From the NCBI GenBank assembly GCA_964017045.1, contig OZ024794.1, forward strand, positions 52,543,608 through 52,607,607: 64,000 bases of DNA. Direction: 5' to 3'. Origin of the DNA: Omphiscola glabra. Its lineage: Eukaryota; Mollusca; Gastropoda; Lymnaeidae. Positions 10,964 to 25,048 of the stretch are shown in pieces (the first letter of the stretch is position 1; every line of letters begins with the position of its first letter). A program made the translations under genes and the position numbers. The notes beneath the pieces were generated by a model. The model ran no database searches. It was not told where the DNA came from and saw only the letters and a list, made by a program, of their open reading frames with translations.

Positions 10964-13900
10964 ATGGTTGTGACTTACTACTCAAGCCAAACTGATGTAA
11001 GTACATGTGAACCGTGAAGTGCGCGAATTGGGAAAACAATATGTATGCATAGTTTTTTTAATTTTAAATTCCGTTTGTACTTAGGCGCCAGCCAGCACGT
11101 TGTTGTTGTTTTAATATATTGAGAGAATCGATCCCAACTTCTCATTATGTCATCAACAAGGATACGTCCCAACTGTGGTGAATAGTGGAACATCACGGCT
11201 ATACATTGGAAATCGTTATTACAACGTGACATTATGATTACGGTTTTAGGCGTAGGGGCAGTGGCGTAGGAAGGGGAGCGGTGGCGAATTTCCCTATATG
11301 TTTCAATTTCAATGTTAGGCGTGTTATCTTAATAAATGTGTTAGTGTCCCCAATAATATTGTATATTGTAGGCATGCTGGTAGTAACGGTATCAGTGTGC
11401 AGTGGTTGAACAATGGCCTACATTACTTTACCATTTGTTTATGTTGTATTAATGTTTACTCAAGTTATATTCATTATATCGACCCCTCACCTCTTAATAA
11501 ATTTTGTGTGAGTTAATCTTAAATATTGGAAAATGGCTGTCTATGACCCATGGTTTGCTCACTTCGGAATTGCAAACAGTTTAATGGGGTAGGGTGGGAC
11601 GGGGTGCGCTATGTGACTGGGTAGCATGGTCTACTCACTTCACGTGGCGTACAGTCAACGGTATTTTTGGAGGTGGTGGTGAGGGGGCGTTGTATGTTTA
11701 GACCGACCTTAATAAATGTTAAGTAGCTCATCAAATATGACACACAAAAACAGATCTTAAGAAGCTATTAAATGTCTCCTATCCCAAGTATTGCCACTTG
11801 TACGGCACGTGTGTCACGCTGTTTATGTAAGCGTGTTGGTAGAGTCTCTTTCTGTGGCGATTGTTGCGTTTAGTCAATAAACCCTCACATCTACTAACCC
11901 TTACGTTTACTAGCCCTTACGTCTACTAACCCTTACGTCTACTAACCCTTACGTCTACTAACCCTTACGTCTACTAACCCTTACGTCTACTAGCCCTTAC
12001 GTCTACTAGCCCTTACGTCTACTAGCCCTTACGTTTACTAACCCTTACGTTTACCAGCCCTTACGTTTACTAACCCTTACGTCTACTAGTTCTTACGTCT
12101 ACTAGCTCTAACAACTACCTTCACTTACATATACCAGCCCCTTACAGCTATTAGCCTCCCTGGACCCGTCAAGTTCACTGTCCTCTGTGTACTATCGGCC
12201 ATTTGACCTGAATTACAACTTGTGACCTTTGCTGATTCGTTTCAGCCGTTACTGTTGTCAGTCCTGAGTCTACTCAAGTATACATTACAAATCATACATA
12301 TACAATTGATATTTAACCCGTATTTTATTTAATGTAAGCGGGAAGTTCCACGCCAGAAGGATTATGGGAGAGTAGAAGATTAGAATTATATACCAACTAC
12401 TGTCTTAAACAGTACGCTCCTATTCATAGGCTACGTCATTTGTTTTAATGAAACTTTGTGGGTTTCTTTCCTTATATTTGCAATCATTTTTTATTGTGTA
12501 GCTCTTTTTATCAAAGGTTATTGTTTAGCTTTTGAAATAAATGAATGTCAAACTTGATGATCTCCCCTCACCCCAAAGCGTAATATCCATCAGTATCCAT
12601 GTTGACCATTGTAACCTACACTGTTCAAACATTAGATTTTTCAAGGAATTCAACTTACAGCATATATTTATGGATCTTAGTAGAACTTACTGTTGCCAGC
12701 ACTTGATATTCCCAAGTGGTTCTGCCGTTGATATTGAACGTGGAACATTAGTTATATTACATTGCAATAAAGTTTGCTGTCATATTTCATAGTAAATCAT
12801 GATTAATACATGGGTGGACTTGAAGTTTTTTGGAAAATCACGTCTGTCTGACTGTACATTCATCATAGTGTTTAAATGGGGACAATCACGTCTGTCTGAC
12901 TGTACATTCATCATAGTGTTTAAATGGGGACAATCACGTCTGTCTGACTGTACATTCATCATAGTGTTTAAATGGGGACAATCACGTCTGTCTGACTGTA
13001 CATTCATCATAGTGTTTAAATGGGGAAAATCTGCTACAGATATTTCTGCTTTTCGTGAGGAACTCGGTGAATTAAAACTAAAGTAAATTTTACAGTGGGC
13101 AAACAATTTTTTAAAGATTTATTCCTGTGGTCAGTCATAAATGTAATTGGCGTGAAGTTTTCTAATTGTTAGATTTTCTCATTTGCAGAGTCCCCCTCCC
13201 AAGACGGGCTCCCAGTCAAAACGTGAGCAGAAACGTCGACCCAAGCCTAAAGATGGAACTGTGCTATTTTGTGGAGTGTGTGGTGACAGAGCACTGGGCT
13301 ACAACTTTGATGCCATCAGTTGTGAGTCATGTAAGGCGTTTTTCAGGCGGAATGCTCTCAAGGCAAAGGTAAATATGAGACATTAATCAGTCTAGAACAG
13401 TGGTCTGCAAATCCCCTCTCGTGACCTGAGTGAGGCTCGGCCAGTCTGTCACAAATCGGTTTTGACTCCAAAAAACATGGTTCTTGACAGGTTCTTGAAA
13501 AGTAATTTGGTTCTCAAGAACCGACTTTTGACTAAGGAGTTTGCCAACCACTGGTATAGAATATGTATATTATCTGTGGATCGGCTAAGTAAATACATTA
13601 GCCCAAAAACAAATTCTAGTTTGAAGTGAATTATTTTCCTTGAGTGCCAATAGGAAATGAAGAGGTTTTATTTTCTCATATGTGTGTTATATGAAGTTGT
13701 ACCTACATCTCTGTTGGAAAAGTGATGTATTTATATTATCATATATAAATAGAAATAGACTGAATAAGATAGTAAATCTATGGTTACGATAAAGTAATAT
13801 ATATAAATGGATAATTTTTTTTTTCAGCCTTTTACATGCAGTTTTGAGGGAAACTGTAAATTGGATGCCCACACTAGAAAGTTCTGCTCTGGATGCAGGT

Positions 13901-16887
13901 TGAAAAAGTGCTTCACAATCGGCATGAAAAAGGAATGGATTCTAAGTAAGATCTTTCTTGGTTTGAACTTATTCACATGTGACAACAGTTAGTAATAGTC
14001 TTAGGGTCTATAATGCTGCTTTGCAATAAAAATAAAAAGGAAAAAAATGTGGTCAATTTACCTGAATTGTATGTCCAACATTTACCATGATAAGAAAGTA
14101 AGTTTAAGGGCAGTGAATGATGTTAGATCTATTTAAACTGTTGAACTATTGTTTTTTTTTAAATTCTTTGAATTACATAGTCTTAGAACATAGTTTTAGA
14201 ACATAGTTTCCTGAGAATTTATTATTTATCTAACAATTTAGGCCTAATTTCAAATAATATTTGTGTATTCCTTTCATTGGAAAATTATATATGTGTTTGC
14301 GCTCCTTACATTTGAAATTTGAACAGAATTATAATAATAACTCTGCAATCTATTGTGTTTTTCTTTGACTTTATGACATCATAATTTAATGTACATTATT
14401 CATGTGACAATGTGTTAGGATGAAGGGGTAAAGGTTTTTAAAAGCCTATTTTTAAATGAGATGTAGCTCAGCGTAAAGAATGATTTGAGATATTTTATGT
14501 AGCCATGAAAACCCCTTGCAGTTAGTTTTGAAACTCGTAGAGATATCAAGTGCTTGATTAAACCCTTGCAGTTAGTTTTGAAACTCATAGAGATATCAAG
14601 TGCTTCATGTTACCCTTGCAGTTAGTTTTGAAACTCATAGAGATATCGAGTGCTTGATTAAACCCTTGCAGTTAGTTTTGAAACTCATAGAGATATCAAG
14701 TGCTTCATGTTACCCTTGCAGTTAGTTTTGAAACTCATAGAGATATCGAGTGCTTGATTAAACCCTTGCAGTTAGTTTTGAAACTCATAGAGACATCTAG
14801 TGCTTGATGTTACCCTTGCAGTTAGTTTTGAAACCCACAGAGATATCATGTGCTTGAGTTTGAAAAATGTAAACAGTTATTTTGCACGCTTTTTTTCAAA
14901 AGCGGCATCATCAAATGTTATTTCAAATTTGGGAAACCTAATTAATATTTGATGACAGAATATAACAATATTTTTATTTAGATGTTTGTGTTTTAAACAG
15001 TGTAGAAATGTGTCTTTTTGGGTTATGAAATATGAAAATGATGTTGGGATTAAACAGTAATATTATAAATTAAATATAATATTTATTGCTTTGATATAAT
15101 AAGTTTTTACAATGTTGCTTCAGATGAAGACCAACTGGTTAAACGCAGACAGCGTCAGCAAACCAGACAAGTGCACAATTCACCTGGAGGCAACTCTACC
15201 ACTGATATTCAGCCCTGCTCCTCGACCTCCAATGACCTCATGGGAGATGAAGGGGTCATGCCATACTACCATGTTGGCAATCCCAATGCGCTCCCCCACC
15301 ACCAGCACCTCATGCCCAGCAGCACTTGCCACAGCGGTAGTGACAGCAATGACTACATGCCCCGTACACCAGCCAACTATTATGTCTCCCGGTCCACCAA
15401 CTCCTCACCACTTAAACGTCACTATGCTGTTTCCTTTGAAGGGTCCGGCTCCCCGACTTCCACCACCTCACCCCCAGTACACTACCCCCACCAGCTGCCG
15501 GTCCCAATGGGCTTACAACCTCATCAGCACATGTGCTCTACCATGGGCCCTATGGCCAAGGTCCAGAAAGTTGAGTTCTCATCGGACGAGGAAGACTGCT
15601 ACAGAAGCGCATCCAACAGTGCTGAAACTATTCAAGACCTGGTGGGATCCTCGGACGAGTTGTCAAATTGTGCCATTGTTAAGTCTGAGATCTCTGAGGA
15701 AAATGAAGATTACAACATACCTCTGAACCCCCATATCAACAGTAATTTGCTGGAACTGGGTAAAGTCTATGATGAGATATTTGAGGCTGCGTACACCCCT
15801 GATCAGATTCCCAAGCTGACTGAGAAACCCAAGACAGCAAATCAACTGTTCAACATGACTGACATCTTTATACGGCGGCTCATCCGGTTTGCCAAACATA
15901 TCCCAGAATTTAAGAGCCTTTCACAAGCTGATCAAATTCATTTACTAAAGGTAATGCTTCTATCTATTTTAGAGATTCATATTTTAATGACCCAATCTAT
16001 TTCAATGATTCAGTTCATTAAATTGACCATTAATATACCCCCTTTAGGGACTGTTCTTATTACTTAATTCACTAATCGTAACAACTAACATTTTTAAAGT
16101 AAATCCTTTATATAATCAATTGATGCATTATAATGAAAACAGCTGCAGTAATAAATTCTGTCATTAGTTGATTTTTTTTTTTTTAATCTGTTCAGTTTTT
16201 TTTTTATTTGCAAGCCATATGTTTCTCAATTAAGCAGTATTTGTAGATCATGGTGAAGAAAACTAAATATTTCCATAACTTTGGGCTTATACACCAAATA
16301 TGTAAGAAACACGACTCTGAGTTTACTGAATATATTCTACAGACAAAATACAAATGTTAATCCATTTTATGATTATTCTTCAGGGTGGAATAATGGAGAT
16401 GTTTGTACTGCGCTCTGCCATGGGATTTGATTCTAAAAATAATGGCTGGAAATTTCGCATGCAGCAAAATACAGGAACAGATGCTCCCAAAGTAGAAGGC
16501 AAAGTAGATTCAACAGTGATTAATAACACTCTGGGCTCATCCATGTTTGTTCAGCACATCAACTTTGTGAAACAGCTGCAAGAGGTCTCCAACAAAGACA
16601 GGACTGTGCTGATGCTTCTTTTCATAATTGAGCTGATGTCTCCTGACCGGGTTAATCTCTGTGACAAGCGCAAAGTCTCCCAGTGCCAAGAGCGCCATTC
16701 AATGTGGTTGAAAGCCTACCTGGAATCTGTGCACACAGTGGCTGAGGCTAAGGTTATCTACCCTAAACTACTGTTGAAACTGCTGGATGTTAGGAACTTG
16801 GGTGAGGAAAGTTGCCAGATGGCTGCACATTTAGACATTACCAACCTGGAACCTTTGCTGGTGGAGGTGTTTGACCTCAATAGATGA
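10964..16887 (+). CDS. NR1J: HR96/NR1J-like nuclear receptor, five coding exons
   Basis: Predicted ligand-regulated transcription factor acting in the nucleus. Coding exons are 10,964-10,996, 13,189-13,368, 13,828-13,945, 15,124-15,950 and 16,384-16,887. All introns are GT-AG, phases match, and the total is 553 residues. The DNA-binding domain has both C4 zinc fingers: C39/C42/C56/C59, with P-box CESCKA, and C75/C81/C91/C94, split by an intron after K71. P-box ESCKA and the motif [20 protein letters not shown] match Drosophila HR96 (NR1J) better than VDR or LXR. A long low-complexity hinge (about 112-300; H, P and S rich) is followed by the ligand-binding domain (about 305-553), with [28 protein letters not shown] and a final AF-2 helix LEPLLVEVF. 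The first exon ([11 protein letters not shown], then GTAAGT) is inferred from phase and donor quality; the rest is direct. HR96 family members respond to xenobiotics and lipids; the ligand here is unknown. Confidence 0.93.
11883..12112. repeat. 16-bp minisatellite, about 14 copies
   Basis: CTACTAACCCTTACGT repeated with C/T and A/G variants, inside the first intron of the nuclear receptor. The CTAACCCTTA core looks slightly telomere-like, but the period is 16 and the unit is not TTAGGG. Confidence 0.9.
12835..13030. repeat. 48-bp tandem repeat, 4 near-identical copies
   Basis: Four copies of a 48-bp unit starting AATCACGTCTGTCTGACTGT, about 160 bp upstream of the zinc-finger exon of the nuclear receptor. 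Both strands are open because the period is a multiple of three. The near-identity of the copies suggests recent expansion. Confidence 0.9.
13398..13553. mobile_element. hAT-type MITE in the intron between the two zinc-finger exons
   Basis: Inverted ends CAGTGGTCTGCAAATCCC and CAGTGGTTGGCAAACTCC (right end read inward). Flanked by GTCTAGAA (13,390-13,397) and GTATAGAA (13,554-13,561), a 7-of-8 match to an 8-bp target duplication. Non-coding, 156 bp, with the internal palindromic-like GGTTCTTGA / TCAAGAACC. Confidence 0.8.
14511..14855. repeat. 50-bp minisatellite, 7 copies with alternating variants
   Basis: Unit CCCTTGCAGTTAGTTTTGAA plus 30 bp, repeated seven times in the intron before the hinge exon. 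Unit ends alternate GATTAAA, CATGTTA, GATTAAA, CATGTTA, GATTAAA, GATGTTA, and ATATCGAG versus ATATCAAG alternates with them. The array therefore has a roughly 100-bp dimeric higher-order unit. Confidence 0.9.
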
Positions 16888-19800
16888 AATCTTGGCAACA
16901 GGTGAACAAACTCACAATATCTCTGTTATTTATTTTTCTTGGATCAGTTAACCTTCATAAAATCATTTGCGTTCAAATCAAGAAATGGTCGAAGCTTGAT
17001 TCAAATGATTGTCACTTTTCTTGCAAGAGTGAAGTTCACTTGACTATGAAGAGTACTTAGAGTGTTTCTTCTGGGATCATCTTTGAGAGAAATCAAGTCA
17101 TCATTGCGCTCATCATGGATGTGATATAATATGGCAATTTAAAACTACATAAAACCCAGACTGAAACTGTAAAGCTTAAGTTAATGCTAAAGATACATAC
17201 CTAGAAGAAAATCTCTCATGACAATTGTGGGGACTTGATAGTGCCACTAATAATTTGTTAGAGATTTTTTCTACAGTCTTTAAAGTTTGTGGAACTAATC
17301 TCAAATTGCTAGATTCTCAAAGCTAGGCTTGTGTTAATTCATTATGAGAAACTATTGGATCTCAATCAGTCTTCATCTCATGAACTAGGCTACAGATAAG
17401 ATGAAAAATATCTCTTCAGAGAGTCCTCGAGGCAGTCATGACCATGGAACTTCCACTAAAATACCCATAAACTGGAGGAAAAAATTAAATTGAGGATCAA
17501 AATATCCTAATATTCAATCACTGTGTTACCTTTCAGCAAAGAAGTGCAATGTTACCAGAATAAATGTGAATAGCAAGGAAATAGAAATAGGAATTTTTCA
17601 TATTTGGACACATTGGCACGTAGATGCTGAATTTGCAGTTAAGATTTACTCACAGCTGAAATGAGGATCTGAAAAACTATTGACTTATTACAAAAGTGAT
17701 TGATTTTTGGGGGGGTCAATCCGGACTCTTTGTTTATCCCAGTGAATGAAATTGTCCCATTATAAAAACAGTTGTTACTCATTTTATCAATACAAAATGA
17801 ATAGTCCCCATAGATTTTTGTGTGAATACACAAACAAAAATCCTGCGTTTAGATATTGTCAATGAGTTGATATTTTAAAAGGAGGGCACCAATATTACTT
17901 ATATGCTAGTAAAATCTGCTTTAAAATCACCTTGATAATTAGCCCAGGTCTGACAACCGGAATTCAAAAGGTATTGGCCTCTAAAAATAGTTCATAAAAT
18001 AATATTGTTAAATTTTGGTGCAGAAGTATGTTATTTAACAGCAAAATGTTTTAGATGTTCAAACATTGGACAATATTAGTTATACCAAAAATTGGCAAAA
18101 ATCAATCCCAAACTGAAAATGTAGTTCATTCCATTAGGTACACATAGGACAATGCTAAACCAGCACCAAGTTTAAGCTAATACAGAACAGAAAGAGAAAA
18201 ACAGCAAACTTGTATGGGGACAAAACCTTGTATGCTTTCTCATTTGAGTGTTTGTTGTAAGAGCTAGAAAACCTTATTAACACTGTTCTGACAAATTGTT
18301 AAAAATATTTGGGGACAAAATGAATTTAGCAAAGAAATTTGCAAGAATGAGAATCTGAACCTTGGTCCTGCACTAGATGACCTACTGACTGAGCTAACCG
18401 GATGATACACATGCTGGGTTGAGATGGGTGTTAAGTTTTCATTCTTTTGATTATGGATATGGGACACATGGGCCATGATGTTTGCCTTTCACTTTGGCAT
18501 TCTACTGACTTTTGTTTCAGAATTCGTCAGTCAAACTTTGATACGCCATACTGTGTACCAAATTTCAGCTCTCTAGGATAAGCAGAACCTAGAGAAATTT
18601 TGTTTACCCATCACTTTGTTGAAAATGTGTGATATTATTTCAGAAGACCGTGTGAGATTTGTATATGGAATAGCCATATCTGTCTCACCATGGGTCTTTG
18701 TCTTAACATTGCTGTAGATAAATAATTTGATATCCAGACGTATTAGTTAAATAAAAGTAAGTCATGCTCTTGGTTACATTTTCTGGTGGATGTTCTCCTC
18801 ACTTGATTAAGCTGCATGTGGTTATTGGCAGCTCTTTTACTAGAACATTGACCATTAACATGCTTGGTCGGGAGGGGAATTCAGTTTTTATTCTATTTCA
18901 TATTAATTGTCATTAATCATTATGGTTTGCACTGAAATTGTAAAGGTTACCTGAATGTGATTTAATTCAGCATTAACTAGCACATTTTTCAAAACACGAT
19001 CATACCTTTCATTTTCTAAGCGAGGGTTTCTTTTATGACCATTCCTATCATTGTACATTTCAGGGCAGTTTATTTTAAGAACAACCTGCTCCTGGTTCGC
19101 TAATATAGAAATAAGCTATACTTATTTATTTTTTTAAGATCCTGAAAGAAGGAAAATATATTTCATAGTTGAGATTTTTTATATACTAATTTACAGTTTA
19201 AGCACCCATAAAGAAAGACTTCTTAATATTAAGGCATTGTCAATCCTATCAATTCATACTGAATAGAGTTTGTCATATAACTTGTATAAAAATATCAAAA
19301 TGACAATGTTCTCCAAAAGATATGTTTGTATTTTGTAATTTTTTTTAAAAAAAAGATAGTGGCGTAATAATTACACTATTGAGTCTTTTAAAAAAAATTA
19401 AGGTGAATTGTTAGCCCGGTGGTCCCTTTTAAGCTTGTTTAAATGTGTGACTTTTCTTTTGTGTGTTTTTAATGTTAAATAAAAACAGGAGTATTGTGCC
19501 ATATGTTACTAGTGCCTATGACTGTAACTCTGATATCCAACATAGGCTTGATCTCTTCGTCCGCTTAACTGGGCTGGTTTGCCAAGAATACCTCTTGTCA
19601 ACTAATAACTATGTGGGCTAAAAGTTCAACAATATATTTTATTTATCTATTTTGAGATGAATTTATGAAATCACTTAAGTTGATTTGTAATGTGCAACTT
19701 TTGGATATAGCTAATTATGGGAAAGAGATATTTAACTGAATTCAATTGTTAACCAGCCGTATAATCTATAAAGATAAAATTAGTGAGAAATATAAAAGTT

Positions 19801-20178
19801 CTCTGGGGTAATAAGAAACACAGCAGGCTCATTATTTTTCTAAAACATGGATCTTTCTTTTTTAAAAATATATAAAATATACCTTAAAGTATGCCGTTTT
19901 ATCACATTACCATCAGTTACAAATCACTATTCTATGTGTGTGCTAATGAAAGAAACACTCATAAGAAAGCCAATGCTTCTCATAGTTGCTAGTACTGGGA
20001 GAGTATTGCCACCTAATAAGTTTATTTGCCATTTCATTGGTGCATTAAACAATGAGTTTTGGTCACTCATCTTATATGCTCATAATTTTGTTACAACTGT
20101 AAATATAATGTGAACATCCTTGTTACATCTCATACCTCAAGATAACATTTCTTACATGTCAAAAACATCATCTTTTAA

Positions 20179-20214
<36 letters not shown>

Positions 20215-23200
20215 CAATTATTGTAGTATAAAATCAACTGTTTATATATAAATGCCATCATTTTATTGAAAGGTGTATATTGCTTAATGTATTTTATTAT
20301 TGAAACATTTGTTTATTACAGTTTACCTCATGCTACAATATATTACATAGCACTTTATTTTCTACTAATTTTTAAGTGACAGAAATGGTATAATTTAAAT
20401 ACTTTTGTAAATTAGGCAAGAACTTTAGCAGGCCAAGCTATATTATCCTTTTTTTAATAAAAAATAATAATTTTTTCTAAAGATGATGGGTCGTTAGATA
20501 CTGCAGAATTCAAGGAGTGAATAATATCTATTTGCTTCCAAATACCTAGGGAATGACTAGTTAATTAAATGGATATACACCCAGATCTTTTTTTGTTTTT
20601 AAATGATCAATATCAGGTTCAGAATGTGTATCTAGTAATGAGGACATTTGTCTATACTACAGCCAGCTATAAAACTTCTAAAGTTCCAAGCATTAAAACT
20701 TGTATCCCTACCACACACAATAGTACACAAACATAACCACAACATCTTCAGCTTACAGCTATTGAATGATATGTTATTCTTATAAAAATGTGTTTGTAAC
20801 TTAGACTGAGTATAAAATATCTGACACATAACAATGGCATAGTCTAGAACTATTAATCTGTATTCATGTTGGCTTTTTATATTTATTGTTTACAAGCTGG
20901 TCTGTATGGTGTATTTACTAAATGTAGGTTTATGTCTTATGGTCCAAGTACGGAAGTGCTATCACATTTAGTTCCTCACGGGTAGTGATCCTGAACTTTT
21001 GCAGACACATTGGTCAAAAATGAGAAACAACTACATTTTAATTGAAATTTGTTTGCTAGTGCTCCACACCAACCACACACACACCCCCCCCCCCCCCTGT
21101 GTTGAAACTTCAGATTAAGTCTTCTGATCAATTATCCCAAAAGGTATGTCATCACTGCCCTAGGCTTATTAAGAATAAATTGTTGTTTCAATTGGTTGTA
21201 GCATAATAACTAAGAGAGACTCAGGTATTTCACATATGTGTAGATCATATATTTTAATGCTGAAGGGAATTTAATAGTTTCACATACCGCAGTCTCAGGG
21301 GTGTCCATTTAGTAAAGCCAGTGGAAGATATGTGATTGTCCCATTTCTTGAGTGACCAAAGGTTTGTATCAGACTCCCTAAGTAGGCTGGCTGGACTTGA
21401 TTTGGAACAATATTTAGAAAAGTATCACTTTTCTGGAGGAAAAATAGCAGCAAAATAGTTTTTTCTTTTAAAGTAATATGTCAAGCTAGTTGAATATAAG
21501 GAAATTGCTAACATTTAATTTGTAGAAGTAAAATATTTAATACTGAATCAAAATGTGTGTGTATATCTCCAGGACATTTTTGGCATTAACTATCGCATTA
21601 TAATAAACAATAGAATAGCATCATGATTTAATTGGGACCAGGTCTCTTGAATTTTTATCTTAAAACTAACAAATCCAGTCAAGAAAACAATGAGTTTGCA
21701 GTTTTTTTTTAATTTTGATGATTTTACTCTGTGTTGGATTAGAATTTCTATTCTTAGAAGCACTTCACAGGGTCCCATTTTATACTGTTAACTCTGCCGG
21801 TGGCAGAAAACTTGGGCCATTTTTTTTCTTTTAATCGTCAACAGTTGCTGTCCAAATATTCAACATTTGAACAAGGGCCTGATCTTTAGCAATAGCATCT
21901 GAACCAGTGACCCAGTTAGCTAGCAGTTGGGATCAGTTTTTAAATGAGTGATTTTATTTCAATTATTTCAAAGTCTTAAAATCTCTTTCAAAAGCAGTCA
22001 GTAAATAGAAGGTGAATCTTTTGATATTCAGTTATATAAAACAGGTTTAAAAAAGTAAGTTTACAATTGATGTCTGACTTTGACATTGATTATTGTTTTG
22101 AACATTTATTTTACAATAAAATTTGAAATTTTTATTTTTTTATTTTTTAATCAACTAAAATTAAAGCTTGCAATGAGTTATGCATTCTCAGTTTTAAAAA
22201 TATATTTTTAACCAACATTTTAATGTGATTGTTTCATAACTCTCACAAGACAAATTTGTGATCACAATTTTTTTTTCATATAGTTTTTACAAAGTTTATG
22301 TTTTAAATCTATTCTGAAATGTAATTCCAAGTCTTTTGTTCAAAATTCAAATTTTTTTAAAGGACTGTTTTTAAAACAAAGGCTATCTTATCACTTGCTT
22401 ATTTAATTTTCAATAGGAATATTGTAGCTAATATCCCATATGTGGCCTCACAAAAAAAAAAAATATCCCTCAACTGTAGGTAGTTAGCATTGTTCTCTTG
22501 TTTACAAATCATCGAGTGTCAAAGTGCTTTCTTATATTGTATATCCTTATCTTGACTTGTGTGTTGTGATAAGATGTTCACTTTTTGAAACCACAAGGTT
22601 TTACTTTTTACTTGTTCTTGTGATAGTTTAGCACATTTTGCAAAGTGTGTCATAGAATTTTAAATATAATATTTGTAACAATCATATTGTCTTTTTAGGG
22701 CATAAACTATAAGAATATTCTATCAATAGTTGTTTGTTGTTTTGAATTTTTTTTTTATATTTTTTTTTAACATCTATTGTGAATGATGGGAATTAATTTT
22801 GTGATGAAACCTGGGCTAGTGTTGATGTCTCTTGATTTTGTTTTTTCTATTTATAGATATTGCATTCAAAAATGAAGCTCAGTAGAAGCTCCACCCACAG
22901 TCTTGTCTCATTTCTGAAATAAGACAGCTCATTCTTGCCTCAATGCAGCAACTTGCTGGTTATAATAAATAGCTGCAAAATAAGCAACAGATGTACCTAT
23001 CTTTATTACACTGAATGCCATTTTACGTGATGATTGCATAACAATTTTTAAATGACCTGCTGAATGTTTTAAAATATGGGGGTTTGCATGCTTGTACTGA
23101 AGGATTTGTATGAAGGTTGACAATTCAAGACTTTGATTTTGTCTTATGGCCCTTCACTTAGCATGAATTCAGCTGCTATCTTTGACACCCTCTCTGTCTT

Positions 23201-23733
23201 TTTTTACCAACACTAGAAATGAGATTATCAACAAGTTGTGTCATGATTTAGGAAATCCATCATGTCATTTAAATGTCTACCTGTCCATCACACTACCACC
23301 ACTGAATACATTGACCCCAATCGTGTTAAACATATATTGCCACCATGGATGCATCATGTTTTAAGTTAATGTATTTTTTTGTTTGTGAATATCTGTTCCA
23401 TTGTTCTTTTCCTCTGTTTGACTGCACTGTTGATTTTGATGTAACATATTCTGTTAGCAACCGGTACAGCCATATCACTTGTTCAAGTTACTGCACTTCA
23501 ATTGCTCAATTTCACAAATGTTGACTCTTTATCTTTCATCATGTCCAGAATGCCTCTTGTTGTGAAAGATAACTCCTTATTTTGGACACTTATTCATATT
23601 TATGTATTAATTTATTTACAGAGACTTCATATTCTTTAATTGATCAATTTGTGGACTTAATAATTTTGTGGTCTACTACTAGCTCATAAATAAAGTACAG
23701 TATTCGTTTGGATGGAAGAATGGGTATTAGCTT

Positions 23734-23783
<50 letters not shown>

Positions 23784-24566
23784 CTCATATTGACATTTGA
23801 AAATTTGATGTGCCGTTTTTTAGAGTACAAATTTCAGGCTGCATCATAGATTTATGGTAAGAAATATATTTAAAGCTGTATTTCAATTCTGTGTTACTTA
23901 ATCTGTTCTTTTGTTTTGTTTCCTACACAATACTTGATTTGAAAAAATGAAGGTTTTTACATTTCAAAATAAAGATATTTCAGTTGTTAAATGAAAGATT
24001 TGATGTTAGTGCAGCCCTTAGTGATTTCAGGGATTGTGATATAATTGGTCAACTTTACAGGTCGGTCAGTATGAGAGCTGTGCTGCTTGCATGATTGGTA
24101 TAAATTAAATAAGTGAGATTCTACAATATCCTCAAAGTTTTTATTTGAGAAATACCTCAGAAATGACAGCTAACCTCTGTTTTCATTAGATTCTCATTTC
24201 TTTATAAAACATATTCATTTTCATATTTCTAAATAATCATTTTAAATTTAGATTTTCTTCTGTGGTTTGAGGGAAATGGAGTTTATTGGGTATCATAAAA
24301 TAGTTATCTCCACACATCATATTATCTACAAGAGCTGTGTCTATCTTTCCGTCTAAAACACTTTATTTCCACCACATCAGTATGTCATTCAAAAACAAAC
24401 TAGTTTTCTGTTCGATCCAGAGGAAATATTTGAAATTTAATCTTAATGGACTGTATTTAAGCAATTCTACAACTTTTTTGGAAAGTTATTTTAGTGAAAG
24501 ATCACAATGGGCTGTTTACTAAAGCTGATGTGTTGGTGGTGGGAACCTATTTGATACAGTAGTTTG
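16888..24566. other. Nuclear-receptor 3' region and gene-free AT-rich stretch
   Basis: After the nuclear-receptor stop there is no further exon I can support. The first part is presumably 3' UTR. AATAAA-type signals occur at several points (for example near 17,557 and 18,750), but none can be singled out as the poly(A) site. (TA)n runs lie at about 20,183-20,211 and 23,739-23,781. The rest is AT-rich unique sequence. Apart from the tRNA-like relic listed separately, I see no bounded element. Confidence 0.6.
18335..18405 (-). repeat. tRNA-like relic (possible SINE head)
   Basis: The minus strand reads GGTTAGCTCAGTCAGTAGG (close to an A box), then about 20 bp later CAAGGTTCAGATTC (close to a B box). 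This is the internal Pol III promoter layout of a tRNA. The stems are not complementary enough for a functional tRNA. A degenerate tRNA-derived SINE head or tRNA pseudogene fits best. No copy of the body was recognised elsewhere in the window. Confidence 0.4.
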
Positions 24567-24731
24567 ATTGGGTGTATGTGGTTGGGTATGCTAGGAGTTT
24601 TATTATGTGGCTGGGTATGCTAGGAGTTTGATTGGGTACATGTGGCTGGGTTATGCTAGGAGTTTGATTGGGTACATGTGGCTGGGTATGCTAAGAGTTT
24701 GATTGGGTACATATGGCTGGGTATGCTAGGA
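24567..24731. repeat. 35-bp tandem repeat, about 5 copies
   Basis: GGCTGGGTATGCTAGGAGTT plus TGATTGGGTACATGT, about five diverged copies with small indels. Non-coding. Confidence 0.85.
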
Positions 24732-25048
24732 TTTAATACTCAGTTTAATCAAGCTATTTGCATTTGTGACATGTTGTCCCATGTCCTTTAACATGATGCA
24801 TAGATCATTGTGTAACACAACTATATATTGTCATGGCAATCAACTCACTAGGATACGATTTTTGTGAAATGGCTTCTATTAGTTAAATTACCGAGCATGG
24901 AGATACCCTCTAGCTAGCTATAAATGGCTTTGTTCAAGATCCTTGGGGTTTTAAATTTCGTATCCACAGGACACATTTTTATTCCCATTGTTCTATGTCC
25001 TGTCCAGTTACTATTAGAAGTCACATCATTAACCCAAAGGATCTAGAG

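Noticed and set aside
11883..12112. Interstitial telomeric repeat (CTAACCC-like)
   Set aside because: The period is 16 bp with unit CTACTAACCCTTACGT. It is not an array of TTAGGG.
12799..13106. Open frames on both strands over the 48-bp repeat
   Set aside because: The triplet-divisible tandem repeat keeps both strands open; it lies within the nuclear-receptor intron.
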